Positions 48,445 through 61,600 are shown, numbered from the stretch's first letter. The stretch is DNA of 64,000 bases from Trichinella spiralis (GCA_000181795.3 CM012955.1:10047252-10111251); one strand, 5' to 3'. The notes: generated by a model not told the origin, from the sequence alone. A program made the numbers and translations.

Positions 48445-49222
48445 AAATATTACTTTTCACATCTTTATTATGGTTCCAATACAATATTATAACTGTGCGT
48501 GGCAGAAAATTAAATAAATTTGGGTTTATATATATATATGTGTATATGTTTCTTTGAGAGAGAATTGTTGCAATTTTTGAAAGACTGCATCAAGTGAACT
48601 AGTATGAAGAATCAATCGATCGTTCAAAATGGCAAACTAAACCACAAAACGCAATTCAAACTTTTAATAGTATGTACAACGAATACTGTTTCGCATTGTT
48701 TCAATAATTTTTTTCTTAGATTCGTAAATGAATAGAAAATTCAACAGTTGAAAAAATGGCATTTGATTGATAATGTGTAAAGTTTTCGAGTGTAATTTTT
48801 CAACAGTACAGGTTGAGCGTTGTTTGGCTGAAATCCACTGGCGCTGAAATTTTGTTATAACATTCAAATTGTAGAAAAATTGTATTTTTCTTTTTTGGAT
48901 AAATTTAATCAATAAATGAAAATTATTCATACTGATTAGAAAATTTATCATAATTGAAGCATTATATGATGGAATTTGAATTGTGTTATTAGTTAAATAA
49001 ATTTGCGAGTAAAATAATTGAAATGGAAAGTTTATTCGTCTAGTCAGTGAAATAATGTTTATTAATTTTAAACCAGTTTGTATGAAATTGTATTTTACCG
49101 CAAAGTGCAAGTATTTCGATTGAATGTTTTTCATACGTACATATATCTATTCAATATAATATGTAATGAAACACAATACTGGTACGTAAACATATTTTTT
49201 TGTTTTTCACATTATTCAGTAT
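48445..49222. other. Intergenic after SmD2
   Basis: AT-rich. A 156-codon open frame on the minus strand (48664-49134) has an Ile/Asn/Phe-dominated composition with no family resemblance and is treated as chance. Confidence 0.6.
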
Positions 49223-49754
49223 TGTTGTAGTAGTTCTGGCGCCGACCCCTGCTGGTGAATCGACCTATTGCGTATCTGTGAGTCATTGTTCAGCTGCTCA
49301 CGCTTGTCAAGTGCTCTGAAATTTCCGTGCCATCATTAACAATAATGATTTATTGAATAAAGCTTCCCTAAGCCGCACCAACGCATACACAGAGCCGAAC
49401 ATTTGCACAAACGTGCGCTGCTCGTTCTTCGGTATTGGAGCTCAACTTATCTATATATCTTGACCGTGACCTCGACGTTCACAATGGACAGGGATTATTG
49501 CTGATCCATATCATGTCTATCATCGGTGCCAGATCTCCACTGGATAATAGTCATTGGATCGTCCATTGTTCTATACTACGAGGTTAAAAGGTCAATTGGA
49601 GTAGTATAAAAACAGCTGCAAATACACTGGAGCTCATTTTACTCCGCTGATCTGCTGCGCTACGCTGCTTTTTACACTACTCTACTCTACTCTACTCTAC
49701 ACTACTCTACACTACACAGCTGAACCTATTCAACGTTGAAGCTCTACTACAACT
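49223..49754 (+). repeat. Possible solo LTR-like element (fossil)
   Basis: Segment bounded by short inverted ends (TGTTGTAGTAG ... CTACTACAACT), with a TATA-like word (agtataaaaacag) at about 49601 and a run of CTACT/CTACA pentamers at 49677-49720. A stretch like a tRNA primer-binding site (TGGCGCCGACC) lies at 49237. Length and ends suit a lone long terminal repeat, but I see no target-site duplication and no second copy in the window. A plain promoter region is an alternative. Age cannot be judged. Confidence 0.25.
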
Positions 49755-49940
49755 AAAATAGGGTAAGTGAGAGAAGTTGTATTCGATAAAACGGTGGTGG
49801 GAATGTTGAATTTCAATTGAGATTCATCTCCAATGTTCTTAAATAAACATAAATTAATAATTAGATTGTAAAAATATTTCAGCCGACCAAAATTGTTAGC
49901 TCAGTAAACCTTTAGCTGGCTTTACGTGTTGAACTTCACC

Positions 49941-50919
49941 TCATTGGACGGGTTGGATTGATTCAGTGACACATTCAACTGTTCTCAGGGTTAATGAGAA
50001 GGAATAGTTGGAGTTTCGATTATTGGCTGTTCGATGTCGAATCAGGTTATCAACAATGGGGGGAAACTTGATTTTCACTAGTCGACTGTTAGAATTGGAA
50101 CTGAATCCAAGTTCGACTTGAAACAACGCCACAGGCAAAGTGCAGATTATTGGCGTTGCTATGTCAACGAATGTGTTGCGGTTAGCCGATGACATCACGC
50201 ACACGTATTCTTGGATGTATATTTTAGAAGGTTGTGTTTGCTCGATCAATTGATGATATTTCAGCTGCTCTGGACGATCGTCTGAGGTTGACGTTTGCTT
50301 ATTCTTATACTGTACGTGAATGGGAAAAGTTGAACGGACTGTAATTAGTATTAGTAATTGGGAATGGAATTATTCTTCAACGCCGCTGCTCGTGTACAAC
50401 ACTTGAAAATCGCAAAACGTCAATTGATCTTTCTGTAGACAAAGTGGAGAACATATTATCGATCAGTTCGGTCATGACCGACTAACCGCAAGCGTGGCCG
50501 GGCAGAATTTGGTAGCGTCGTTGTGGCCGACCAATTTTAGCATAATTCATCGCCCAGCACGATGGAACCAACTATTTATTCGTAATGGAACGTCGGAAAT
50601 TTCACCGACCACCGCTTGAATTTCCATTTTTCTTTTCTATTTCGTTCCCTCTGGTCACCCATATCAATTATTATACAATGTTATTTAGGTAAGGGTTATT
50701 CTTATGTCAGTGATTTGTTGTGATATTTCACGTTGAAAGGTTACGTTGGAAATTTTGATGGTATTTTCTTCATCGCCGGCAGCGTTTTTCATTGGTCCGG
50801 TCACGGGGAGCAGACGCTTACTTAATTACAAGGGGCCATTTGGATGCTGATATACGACCGGTCCAATGCGGTCGACGTCTTTCGCTGCCGATATCCCATA
50901 CGGTTGGATCAGACGGTAG
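49941..50919 (-). CDS. Unidentified spliced minus-strand gene, 3' portion
   Basis: Exon 50822-50919 has a good acceptor and donor (GTAAGCG) and reads LPSDPTVWDIGSERRRPHW. An exon ending at 50487 (donor GTTAGT) reads GHNDATKFCPATLA and joins in phase 0 to a terminal exon 49941-50309. That exon encodes 122 residues including IYIQEYVCVMSSANRNTFVD and LVKIKFPPIVDNLIRH and ends at TAG or TAA near 49941. The link between the first and second of these exons is not resolved, and upstream exons are unknown. The mix of strands and charged turns looks like a real soluble domain, but I recognise no family. Confidence 0.45.
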
Positions 50920-51171
50920 CTGTTGTATTTTTTTTTCCAATTTCATCTACGGTCAACCGTATATCACCAACACGGTATACAACAACGATGTCGTTGTTTG
51001 TATACTGCTAATAGTAGTGGGAGTTGTTGACAGAGTGGGAAAAGAAGAGCAGAATCGCAGCGTGCACAACAACAAAAAACAGCAAACACGACAAAACTGG
51101 TCGCCTTCCATCAATTGGTAGTTAATATCTTACTTTAAATAAATTCGTATTATTTACTATTTGGCGGCGTG

Positions 51172-51190
51172 TGTGTGTGTGTGTGTGTTT
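51172..51190. repeat. (GT)n microsatellite
   Basis: Short GT run upstream of the hexokinase gene. Confidence 0.85.
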
Positions 51191-51378
51191 GGCAGTGTCT
51201 GGATGGGTATTCTGCTTTCGTCAGCAGTAGTCTCGTGCGCGGCTGTTACCAACGATGCACGCATATTTTTTCTGATCAGAGCGAGACAGCTCTGCTATCT
51301 GTCTGCCAGCCTGTGTGTAGGCTGGTGCATATATTCATTCAATTGGCTGTCTGCTGTCTGCTAATGCTGCTGCTAGTG

Positions 51379-51410
51379 CTAGTGCTGCTGCTGCTGCTGC
51401 TGCTGCTGCT
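51379..51410. repeat. (CTG)n microsatellite
   Basis: About ten CTG units in the presumed 5' region of the hexokinase gene, giving artefactual Leu or Gln runs in open frames. Confidence 0.9.
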
Positions 51411-51875
51411 TCGCTCCCCCACCCGTCTTCCCTCCCCCCCCTCCCTTCTTCTCTAGTCGGTGAAATTTTCCAATAGAATAATAGATATCAATACGACATG
51501 CGTGGACTGATATCGATTTCAAACTTTGCCAGTGCTGCATTTTCTTGCTGATCATCAGCTCCGCAATGATGGGAAATAATTTCCTCCTTTTTTCCATTCC
51601 ACCTCACAATTATCCGCCTAGATGACTTCTTTTTTTTCACTTTTCAAATGGGGGAAAATTTTTTTTTCTTTTAATCCTATTTTAACTTGTTTATTTTTTA
51701 TTGATTCATTCGTTATCTTATTTGTTGAATTTATTTATTTCAGCTTGCATCCTAGCGACTTTTATGCTGCCATTCTTCTTCTTCTTCTTCACCTAATAAA
51801 CTTGTTCGCCCATTCAAAGTTCGAATCGTCAATTTTCGTCGATCTTGCTTTTTGGAATTATTAAATCTGAAAAAG

Positions 51876-54800
51876 ATGCTTTCCATTGTCCAATTTATTA
51901 CCGACGCTTTCAAAAGAAAAAAGCAAAAATTTACGGTAGGTGAAATATTTTCTTTTTTTCTCTTCTTATTTTAAAACACACTTTTGATCAATTCGATTTC
52001 AATTATCAATCGACAATGGCATCGATGTTGTCATTTTTTGCCAATCCAATAATATGTGGTCAGTTTCAATTTGTCATATTAAAAAAATATTTTTTTTCAA
52101 CATTAAACACAACAACTTATTTATTTATCATTTAATCTACAACTGTAATTGGTATTGACATTGATCAACGGCCGCCGTACACGAAAAATGTGGTCCTGCG
52201 TGTGCGGTTGGCATTTTTTCCACATAGCAAGCAGGTGAACGACCGTCCCCTGTTCACGATCATTCTTCCACTGACCACCACGACAACAGTACAAGCTGAA
52301 TGTCCACTATTTGTGTCTGAATGTTGAAATTTCAAATCCAACGTGATGGTGCTGTTGAATTGGAAGAATTTGGATTGGAAAAATAATATCTCACAACACA
52401 ACTGTAACAGAAGAATCCAAAATAACAATGTAGAAATGGATCCTTAATATATATATATGGTAGGGGGGATTTTGGATGCTTGATCGAGATTGGAAATCGA
52501 ATGATGAATAGTCAGTCTATTAAAAGTTGTACCTGAGACGAGAAAGCACGCGTTACGTGCGTGGGACGTGCATATTTTCAAGGTGCTTCAACCGAAACGT
52601 GTGCCAAGTCAGACAACGCTCACGTTTCATCAAATGGCATATGCAAATGTAAATAAACAAGCAAACAAATATAAATATATATACATTTGTGCTTGTTTGT
52701 TTATCTATTCGGTCGTACGTTTTGTTGTTATCGACTTTTGTCATCAACGGTTGAACAATGCCGTCTGTTTGTCTAGCGTCATCATTTGCCTGTGCTTTTC
52801 AGAAATGTTCACATTTCAACTCATTCATTAAACGGAATTCAATTTACCACTTTTTACCACCTTATTACTGCTGTTCATTATGGAGATGCTTATTGTGTGT
52901 TTTGTGTTTTCAAGTGAAATTTTTCATTTTGAAAATACCACAAAGTCGAAATTGATACTTTGGAAAATGTGGAATTCCATTTTGTTGTGTTGATTTCATT
53001 TGTTTTCAACGTCAGATTACGAAACGCAATCGTTGATGACGCCAGAATCGTTGCAAATCATACATACTATGATGCAATCGTGAAATCCAACTGCACTCTG
53101 TTGTCATTGATTAGTCATCATCCAGTCAATTTAATCACTAGCCGATGCTACCAGAAAATAAAATCCATACGTATTCGTAATGTATATTTTGGGGACAACT
53201 TTTATTCCTCTTCTATTTTTCATTTATACTTCAACTTGAATTTGAATATTTAAAAATAATTAGGTACAATTTGTTATTTTTGTAGACTAGTATTTTGATT
53301 TGTGTCATTGTTACAGTGGAATTATATTTTCCCTGGAATATTAACAAAATTATGTGAATTAACTGTTGGAGAAAAATGTTCAAATGATCAGTGACCGTTT
53401 ATTTTTTTAAATGAAATTCCAATATATAGAAAGAATTCGAAGCAGATTTTTTAATGATTGTTTTTATTTTTAAAATTCACTGCTTTTGTTGTAGTTGGAA
53501 TCCGTATTGGCCGAATTCATCTTAGACAATGACGCTTTACGTCGAATGATGTACATCATGGACCGGGAGATGACCAGCGGCTTAGCTGGTGGACTGAAAG
53601 AATCAACAATAGCTATGCTACCATCATTTGTGCCAGTTTTACCAGATGGAACTGGTATGTGTATTTGTTGTGTAAATTAACATCAATATTATAATAATTT
53701 TTTCTGCTTTTGTTTTTTATAGAGTGTGGAAAATATATGGCTATTGATTTGGGTGGCACGAATTTGAGAGTGATGTTGATGAACATTGCCGAAAATGCGG
53801 AGGATACTACTGCTGAAAGTTGCAATTTCCGTATGCCACAAAATGCAATGACTGGCACTGGCGAAGAGGTGATGAATAGCGTTAAAATAATTTTTTAAGT
53901 GTAATTTTGTTAACGTTGTGTTTTTTCAATGGTGTATTAGAAATTACGTAATTTCCTGCATTATATTTTTTACTCGTTACTGATAATTAGGAATTGCACG
54001 AACACGGATTCTACGTCAAAGTGAGGAAATACTTTCCGTGTGACAATATATATCTTTTAATCGTTTAATTTTTTTTTTTGAAATATTTCTTCGTGGAAAT
54101 GAAGCTATTTATTTTTAGCTTTTTGATTTCATTGCCAGCTGTATGGAATCCGTCTTGCGTAACAAGAAACTTCTGGACGAGCCGATTAAGATGGGTTTCA
54201 CATTTAGCTATCCCTGCGATCAGACTAGCCTTTGTTCGGCCAAATTATTGCGTTGGACTAAAGGATTCAACGCTTCTGGCGTCGAAGGGGAAGATGTTGT
54301 CAAATTGCTACAAACTGCAATTCACAAACGAGTTTGTCGAATTGTTTAACAAGTGTAATTTTTTCCTTTAACATTTTTTGCAATTTCTTTAGAACTTGAA
54401 AATCACAGTTATGGCTTTGATGAACGATACTGTAGGTACGCAAGTTGCTACGGCTCACGATATGAGACAATGTGAGCTTGGCGTTATTGTTGGTAAGATA
54501 TTTGAAATGAGATTCTTCTCTGAACCATTTCGATTAAAAAAAAAGTAAATAAATATCAATGCAATTTTTCAGCCACTGGCACCAACGCATCTTACATGGA
54601 AGATGTTAAGAAAATTCCAAAATTGAAAGATGTTGATTTTCCTTATGAGAAAGTAGGAAAATTGAATTGAATTGAATTGAATGTAAAAATGTACGTTTTT
54701 TTTTTTCATTTTTAGATGATTATTGATACGGAATGGGGTGGTTTCGGCGATGGTGGCGAGGCAGAATTTATCAAAACTCAATACGATCGCATTGTGGACG

Positions 54801-55482
54801 AACGATCCGTACATCCTGGCGTTCAATGGTAATTTAGCTTCTTATTCTATTGTTTCTCAATTTTTAATTTATTTAGCTTCGATAAAATGGTTGCCGGCAT
54901 GTACATGGGCGAATTAGTGCGACTGGTCATTGAGAAGCTTGTCAAAGGGAATTTGATATTCCGAGGCGTTGGTTCTCAGTTGTTGTTCACACCGAACACA
55001 TTTCCAACCAAGTTCATTTCTGAAATATTAGCGTATGTTTGTCGTCATAATAAAAATTTTTCTCGTTGAATTATGACGATAATATTAACGATTTTAGCGA
55101 CGAAGGTGGAAATATGGTTCAAACAAGACAAATACTCGATGAACTTGGAATTGAAACATATGTATACAGTGATTTGCTTGTATTGCGTGAAGTGTGCATG
55201 ACCGTTTCAAGACGATCTGCCAATTTATGTGCTGCTGGTAATTCATCTTTTTCGGTCATTTTTCAACAGTTCTTGTTGTATTCAATTTACGATGCTTTTG
55301 TTTTTCTCTTCAGCAATAGCTTGCGTGTTGAATCGTATTGGAAAGAAGAAAGCAATTGTTGGAATTGACGGATCTACTTATCGTTTTCATCCATTTTTGC
55401 ACTCGTGGGTTAAAGACAAAGTTCGCGAATTGTTAGACCCGAACATTGATGTAAATTTGAAATTTACAAAAAAAATTGAATA

Positions 55483-55520
<38 letters not shown>

Positions 55521-55632
55521 TTTTATTAATTTTTTTTTCTATTTCCAGTTTCATCTCGTTCAAGCAGGAGATGGAAGTGGCAGAGGTGCCGCTTTGGTTG
55601 CTGCCATTGCTGACAAATTGAATCTGTCTTGA
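51876..55632 (+). CDS. Hexokinase (462 aa)
   Basis: Phosphorylates glucose to glucose-6-phosphate. Exons 51876-51935, 53495-53654, 53723-53868, 54119-54331, 54393-54492, 54573-54652, 54716-54828, 54877-55032, 55098-55237, 55314-55450, 55549-55632; phases agree. Motifs in order: MLPSFVPVLPDGTE, phosphate-1 AIDLGGTNLRV, sugar-binding MGFTFSYPCDQTSL and LLRWTKGFNASGVEGEDV, connect-1 LMNDTVGTQVATAHD (catalytic Asp), phosphate-2 ATGTNASYMED, DTEWGGFGD, KMVAGMYMGELVRL, VGIDGSTYRFHP and the adenosine site GDGSGRGAALVAA. Length fits a single-domain invertebrate hexokinase. Variations from vertebrates: NASYMED for NACYMEE, and a shorter loop between. Intron 1 is 1559 bases, possibly with regulatory content. 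A 30-base in-frame candidate cassette lies at 53991-54020. Confidence 0.95.
51936..53494 (+). other. Long first intron of the hexokinase gene
   Basis: Holds no recognised gene. A 54-codon plus-strand open block ending near 52327 (reading VVLRVRLAFFPHSKQVNDRP) looks protein-like but has no placed splice partners. It may be an exon of something else or chance. Confidence 0.5.
55487..55518. repeat. (TA)n repeat in the last hexokinase intron
   Basis: Uninterrupted TA run within intron 55451-55548. Confidence 0.9.
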
Positions 55633-56728
55633 TTTTTTGTCAGTTGTTCCATTTTTCCCACTTTGTTAATTTTCATTGCTATCAACTTCTTCCCGTATGT
55701 GCTGGTAAAAATTATTCTATGTTTTGCATCTTCAGAAAATGAAAGACAAAAAAAGAAGCGCATCTACTACCAGTTCTATTCTTTGCATTACATTGCATAC
55801 ATCTTTACATTATGGAAATTTCTTTGTCCACCAAAATTAATGGTTCAAAGAAACTCTTAATGTAGTAGATATTTATTTTACTTATCTGTTCCTTCAAAGA
55901 CGCAGACTTATCTCTAATAGTTTCCACCTGTAACATCCGTATTCAAATTGTAATTTTGATTTTTCCCCAAGTATATTTTCTTGCACTTGGTGCAACGTGT
56001 TTTCCTTTTTCGATTGCATTTTTTTACTAACATGTGACGTTAGACTGAATTGTTTGAAACTGAATTCGCATTCACAACGACTTCTAGTCAGTGTGCGTGT
56101 GTGTGTGTGTGTGTGCATGTATACACACACAAATATTTATACGTATTTATGCATATATACAAACATATATTCATACCTACATATATATATATCGTATTAC
56201 CAAATCTGGAATTGCTCACTGCTTGAAAAAGTTTTTGGTTTCAAATTCTTCATATATGATGATCTTTTTGACTTATCAATGTAATGCATGCCAAATATAT
56301 ATTTTGCCTAAATGGTATTTTTACGGTAATCATTATTCCTACTATTACTACTATCCTTATCCTGAAAATTATTCCTTCTGTACGCAGTTTGCAATGTGTT
56401 TTGATTTTTTGACATGACAATGACTGCTCGTCAGTATAATCATGCTTATCATATTTGCGTTTATTTATTTAGAAAAAGCAGTGAGAAACGTTTGACAGTA
56501 TTTTGTCAAATCGATTGTCCAATTTTAACCTTACATTTCCAAATAAACTTTGCATCATAAATTTGTTTTTATTGTTATGATTTCATTTGTTGATTTTTTA
56601 ACTCATATTTTATAATGTAATGTAAATGTATATTTTGAAATTGCTTATTCTGATGCGTATTGCGTGTAAATTATTTTTTTTAGCCAGTATGTTCTAAATT
56701 TCCAAAAAAAAGTATGTATATGTGGAAG
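55633..56728. other. Intergenic between hexokinase and NTAQ1
   Basis: Presumed hexokinase 3' UTR, a GT run at 56093-56115, TA/CA-rich stretches to 56190, and AT-rich sequence. No gene seen. Confidence 0.7.
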
Positions 56729-57594
56729 ATGGAATTTCCAAAACGAGAAAGTTGTTTATACACACCACAATATTGGTAAATTAATTAATTTATTTGTTTA
56801 ATTGGACTGTATGCACACTGTGCGTTTTATTTGCAGTGAAGAGAACGTCTGGCATTTGAGCAAACAGTTGATTTCAGCTTTTCCAACTTCAAATTGTCGG
56901 GTTTGCTTTCTAACAAATTGCAAGCGCAAAGTCAGTCAACTGTTCGAAGATGTCAATTTTTACGTTTTTTGTTTTGTTTTGTTTTTCTTTTGCAATCGTA
57001 GGTTTCACTGTGGCATCAAAGAACTGGTGATCCAAATTTCGAAGGTTTCGTCGTCTGGGTATGTGCAAGTGGATTTGCTCTTCGTATTGATTATCTGGGT
57101 TTTGATTTTTATTCTAAATTCAGGACTATCACGTTTTTGCAATGCTTCATCACGACCAGCAAGGAGAGCTGATATTCGATCTGGACACCACATTGCAATT
57201 CCCATGTTCAGCGAAAGAGTATGTGGAAAAGGCGATTCGTCCTGACTGCGAATGTCATAATAATCGGTATATTTCGTACAATAATATTATTAGTGTAACA
57301 ATGCCAGCGTGTTGATTGTGTGATTTTCTTTTTCATTTCACCGCGTCGATTAGACGTCTGTTTCGCGTTGTCGATGCTAAATTGTACGTCGAGAAATTCG
57401 CCTCAGATCGAAGTCACATGATTTCGCCAGAAACATTTGCTCATCCACCGCCATGGCCAATTATTGTCACGCATAATTGTCAGAATAATTTGTCCAAATG
57501 GTTGGAAGTTGCTGTTGACCGGTGTCCTCACACGGACTCGTATGGTTGTGTTTTCAATTTGGAACAGTTTGAAAAATTGTGCAATTCATGTTAA
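56729..57594 (+). CDS. NTAQ1: Protein N-terminal glutamine amidohydrolase (193 aa)
   Basis: Converts N-terminal Gln to Glu in the Arg/N-degron pathway (WDYHV1 family). Exons 56729-56775, 56837-56930, 57002-57058, 57124-57266, 57354-57594, 582 coding bases. The start MEFPKRESCLYTPQYCEENV matches the human CVYTSCYCEENVW region and supplies the catalytic Cys. Exon 3 to 4 gives VVWDYHVFAML, the family's signature W-D-Y-H-V with the catalytic His; IFDLDTTLQFPC gives the catalytic Asp. KFASDRSHM and the PPP-containing turn near the C-terminus also match the family. Donor at 56931 is GTCAGT. The stop follows FEKLCNSC. Confidence 0.93.
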
Positions 57595-58689
57595 CTTTAC
57601 AAAAACTGCTTGTGAATAAAATTATGGAAACGATAAACGACTTATTTATCACAATTAGCAATATTCTTATTAAAATGGTCCGTATTAAATAAAGTTCGAT
57701 CACCAATTGATGATTAATTTTCCAAACCCCCCTTATGTAAGCAAGTAAGTAAGTAATGTTGAAATGGTTAAAAAAGTTTGCCAAAAAATTAATTGGAAAA
57801 TAAAAAGCACTTCAGTTTATTATTATTTATTTCTTTCGAGTGGCGTAAAAATTGTCAATGGTAAATACTGTATACATACACCTACTTATCCTTATGGTTA
57901 CGGTAAATTATTTTTTAGCAAAGAGCAAAAAAAAGCAAAAAAGCAGTAGTATTTAATAATTATAATCACGGAAAATCTAATTTCTCACAACATAAATCAT
58001 AATTAAATTTCTTTTATTTATATTTTTTGTTTTTATAATTTCAAAATATTACACAGTACGGTAAATCTTACGGTTGGTTTATATTAAAAATTTTAAATTT
58101 TCACTGAAGGAAAATTTTAGTAATTATATTTTCAAGTAAGTATAATGTGCATCAAATTATTTGAAACTTTAACAAGTCGAACAAGCGAATAGTTCAATTT
58201 TTAACTTTGTGTAACTGTAATTAACCTTGATTTAATAGTCTACTGTAGCTTTATTGTGTTACACTTTTGCAATTATGTGGCGGAATTTTTTTCTGTCTAA
58301 AGTAATGCCTTCATTTAATTAGCTTCATTAGGTTGTGAAATTGAGGTACAATTCTCCTATTTTGCATTCTTTTTGTTGACAACAGTGATTTTCAATTTTA
58401 GTTATGCAATGAATTTGTCCTGCGATTGCATTTCAAACAAAACAGCTTGTCAAGCAAGCAAAAGTTTTATTTTACCTATATTTTAAGATCTCTTTGTTTG
58501 TTGTGTTTAAGTTTTGTTAACTATAAAAACAAGCTAAAAATTCATTTCTTTTAACTATTCTAATTGAAGAAAATGTTGAGCAAAATTGTTGTTTCAATTT
58601 CTTTTTTTTTCTTCGTTCGTTAACATTATTTGTACTGTCTGTGTAGGTATAAGTATTGGCTTCTTCTTGATAAATTGAAATTTTCAATC
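57595..58689. other. Intergenic upstream of CPSF1
   Basis: AT-rich, presumed NTAQ1 3' end and CPSF1 promoter/leader. The CPSF1 frame is open back to 58630 but the conserved protein start is at 58690. No other gene seen. Confidence 0.7.
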
Positions 58690-61600
58690 ATGTACGCGGT
58701 TCATCGGCAAACTGATGCTCCAACAGCGGTGAACAAGTCTATGTTCGGTCATTTCACGCAGACCGATGATTGGGAAGTGGTGGTCGCTTGTGATTCTTAT
58801 TTGAAAATTTACAAACTTCGTCCGGCCAAGTTGACAAGCGATACGATGGAATGTGGTGGTGGACTGTGTCCGACGAACCTGGCTTCATTTGAATTGGTAC
58901 TCAGCGAGCAGGTGTATGGTCGATTGGCGTCGGTCGCCATTGCCCGGCTGACCGGCTTTCAGTTGGACGTGATTCTGTTGGCTATCGACGATGCGAAGCT
59001 GAGCGTGGTCGGCTACGACATCGAGACGCACAGTCTGGTTACATTGTCGATGCACTACTACGAGGACGATTTGTTCAAGCTCGGCTTTACGCGCTTTGAG
59101 ATACCGCCGATGCTGCGCATGGATCCAGAAAGGAGGTGCGCGGCGATGACCATCTACGGGGCCCATCTGGTTGTATTGCCCCTAGTGCGGGAAAGCTTGT
59201 ACGAAAGTATGAACATTGTCGATCCGTCGCAAAGACCCGGCTGGCCGTTCAGCTTGCGTCTCACCAGCTATACGGTGGCGTTCAATGCCATTGACGCCAA
59301 AATGCACAACGTGACCGATATGTGTTTCTTGCATGGCTTCTACGAGCCGACTGTGCTGCTGCTGTACGAGCCGACGCAGACCACCGCCGGTCGGGTAGTG
59401 GTCCGCCAGGATACGTATCAAATTCTGGCCGTGTCCCTGAATCCCAAGGACAAAACACACGCGGTGATCTGGACGCTGGGCAATTTGCCGTTCGACGCGT
59501 TCGCGTTGCTGGCGTTGCCGAAGCCGTTGGGCGGCGTTTTACTCTTTTCCGTCAACTCCATCATCTATCTCAACCAGAGCGTTCCCTGCTGCGGCATCTT
59601 GATCAACGACAACGGCCGCGGGTTCACCAACTATCCGCTCAGGGACAGGTCTGAGCTGATGGTCACTTTGGACGGCTCCCACGCGGCACTGATCGATTCG
59701 GCCAACGCGGCTTTGGTGCTGCGCAGCGGACTAGTGTTCGTGGTTTCTCTCCTTTTCGATCGCTTGAACATGGTCAAAGAGATTCTACTGACCGCCAGTT
59801 CTGTCCGTGGCGCCGCCCCGTCGACCGTTAGCGCTTGCGTGTCCAGCAACTGTTTGTTCGTCGGTTCTGCGATTGGCAATTCGGCATTGTACGCATACGA
59901 GGCGATCGAGCAGGTCGACGTGGTCGTGCGCGGCGACGCGCCTGCCTCCTCCTCTTCCTCTTCCAGCTCTTCCTCTGACTCCTCTTCCCGCTCTTCTTCA
60001 TCCTCCTCCTCGTCCTCCTGCTCCTCCTCCTGCTCGTCCTCGTCCAACTCGTCGTCGCCTTCCGTCTCGCCTTCTTCGTCCTCGGTCTGCTCGTCTTCGT
60101 CGTCGTCGTCGTCGTCGTCCTCGTCCTCGTCGTCCTCGTCCTCCTCCTCGTCCTCCTCCTCCTCTTCCTCCTCCTCCTCCTCCTCCTACTTGTCCTCCTG
60201 CTCGAACTCTTCCTCTTCCTCCTCCTCCAACTCCTCTTGCTCATCCTCTTCCTCTTCTCCCTCAGTGCACAATTCTGTTCCATCCAAGGCGGTGACGTTG
60301 CCGGCACGTGACACCGGTCTGAATCTGCTCGACGACATGCAACTGTACGGTGAACTGATTCGCCCGTGCACCACCGAAACGCTAGTTCAAACCAAATTCG
60401 AGTTTCGTCGCCTCGACCAACTGGCCAGCCTGGGACCTTGCAGGGCGATCACGGTCGGCGAGTCGTCGGTGGCGATGGTCAACAACTTTTACGAGGACTA
60501 TGTGAGCGACTGGCTGGTGGCCGGCGGACCGGGCACCGACGGCTCGTTCACAGTTATGCAGCGCAGCGTTCGACCGCGGTTGCTGACCCAGACCAGAGTC
60601 GAGGACGTGTTGAACGCTTGGTCTGTGGGCGCCCAGTTGATTGGGTCGGTCGACAGATCGGCGTCGCCCAGACCCCAGTACATGCTGTTGACCACCAAAC
60701 AACGGACGGTGGTTTTCACTTTGAGCAGCGGAATTACGGAAATTTTCGACACCGGATTCGAGATCCGTTTCGAAACAATCGCCTGCGGTGATATGATGAA
60801 CGGCGCCTACGTGGTGCAAGTGACGAAGGAAAATTTGGTCTTGCTCCATCGAGGCCAGCAAGTCCAGTGTATAAATTTGCGTGTTTTCGAAGAAGTCTGC
60901 CAGGCGAGCGTGATCGACCCGTACGTGGCTTTGATCGTCCGTCACGGCCACGTGCTGCTGTTCGGTTTGGTCTCGTACCGCGGCGAATACCGACTGGCGA
61001 TGTCCGAACAGCGGCTCCACTGCACCGTCCCGGCGGTGGCGCTTTGCCTGTACAAAGACACCAGTAGCTTGTTTGTTGTGGTCGACAGCGTCGTTTCGCC
61101 GTCGGCGGAGTCGAATTTGAAGGCGAAACTGCAGATGACCACGCCCGTCGACGAAGACGACCTGCTCCTGTATGGGGAGCCGATCGGAGCCGAGGCGCCG
61201 ACCGAGCCGACTCGACGGCGCACTTCTGACGGTCGGCATACCTATTGGCTGGTGTTGGCCAAAGACAACGGTGACTTGGAAATCTATTCGGTGCCGGATT
61301 TGGTTTCCGTGTTCGTGGTCCAGCATTTCAGCTTTGGCTTCCAGGTGCTCTGCGACGACATCAACAACACCAACACCAACAAAAACAACGAAAACAACAA
61401 AAACAACGAAAACAATAAAAACAACAAAAACAACAAAAACAGCAAAAACAAAAACAGCAGCAGCAGCAGCCGCAAAAGAACCACCGGCAAAGTAAGCCCC
61501 GGCAGTTCGGTCGCCTCGGTGATCAGGCAAGGTTTGCCGTTGCGCATCAAAGAGGTGCAGTTGTTGGGCTTGGGTCCGTTCAGGGACCGGCCGTTTCTGT

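Noticed and set aside
48664-49134. 156-codon open frame on the minus strand
   Set aside because: Dominated by Ile, Asn, Phe and Lys as expected from AT-rich DNA, no family resemblance, no conserved blocks.
51182-51470. Cys/Leu-rich frames near 51.2-51.45 kb
   Set aside because: Driven by GT and CTG microsatellites upstream of hexokinase.
59631-60374. Long Glu/Arg-rich and Pro-rich frames across the CPSF1 serine tract
   Set aside because: Shadows of the serine-codon repeat in other frames and on the other strand.
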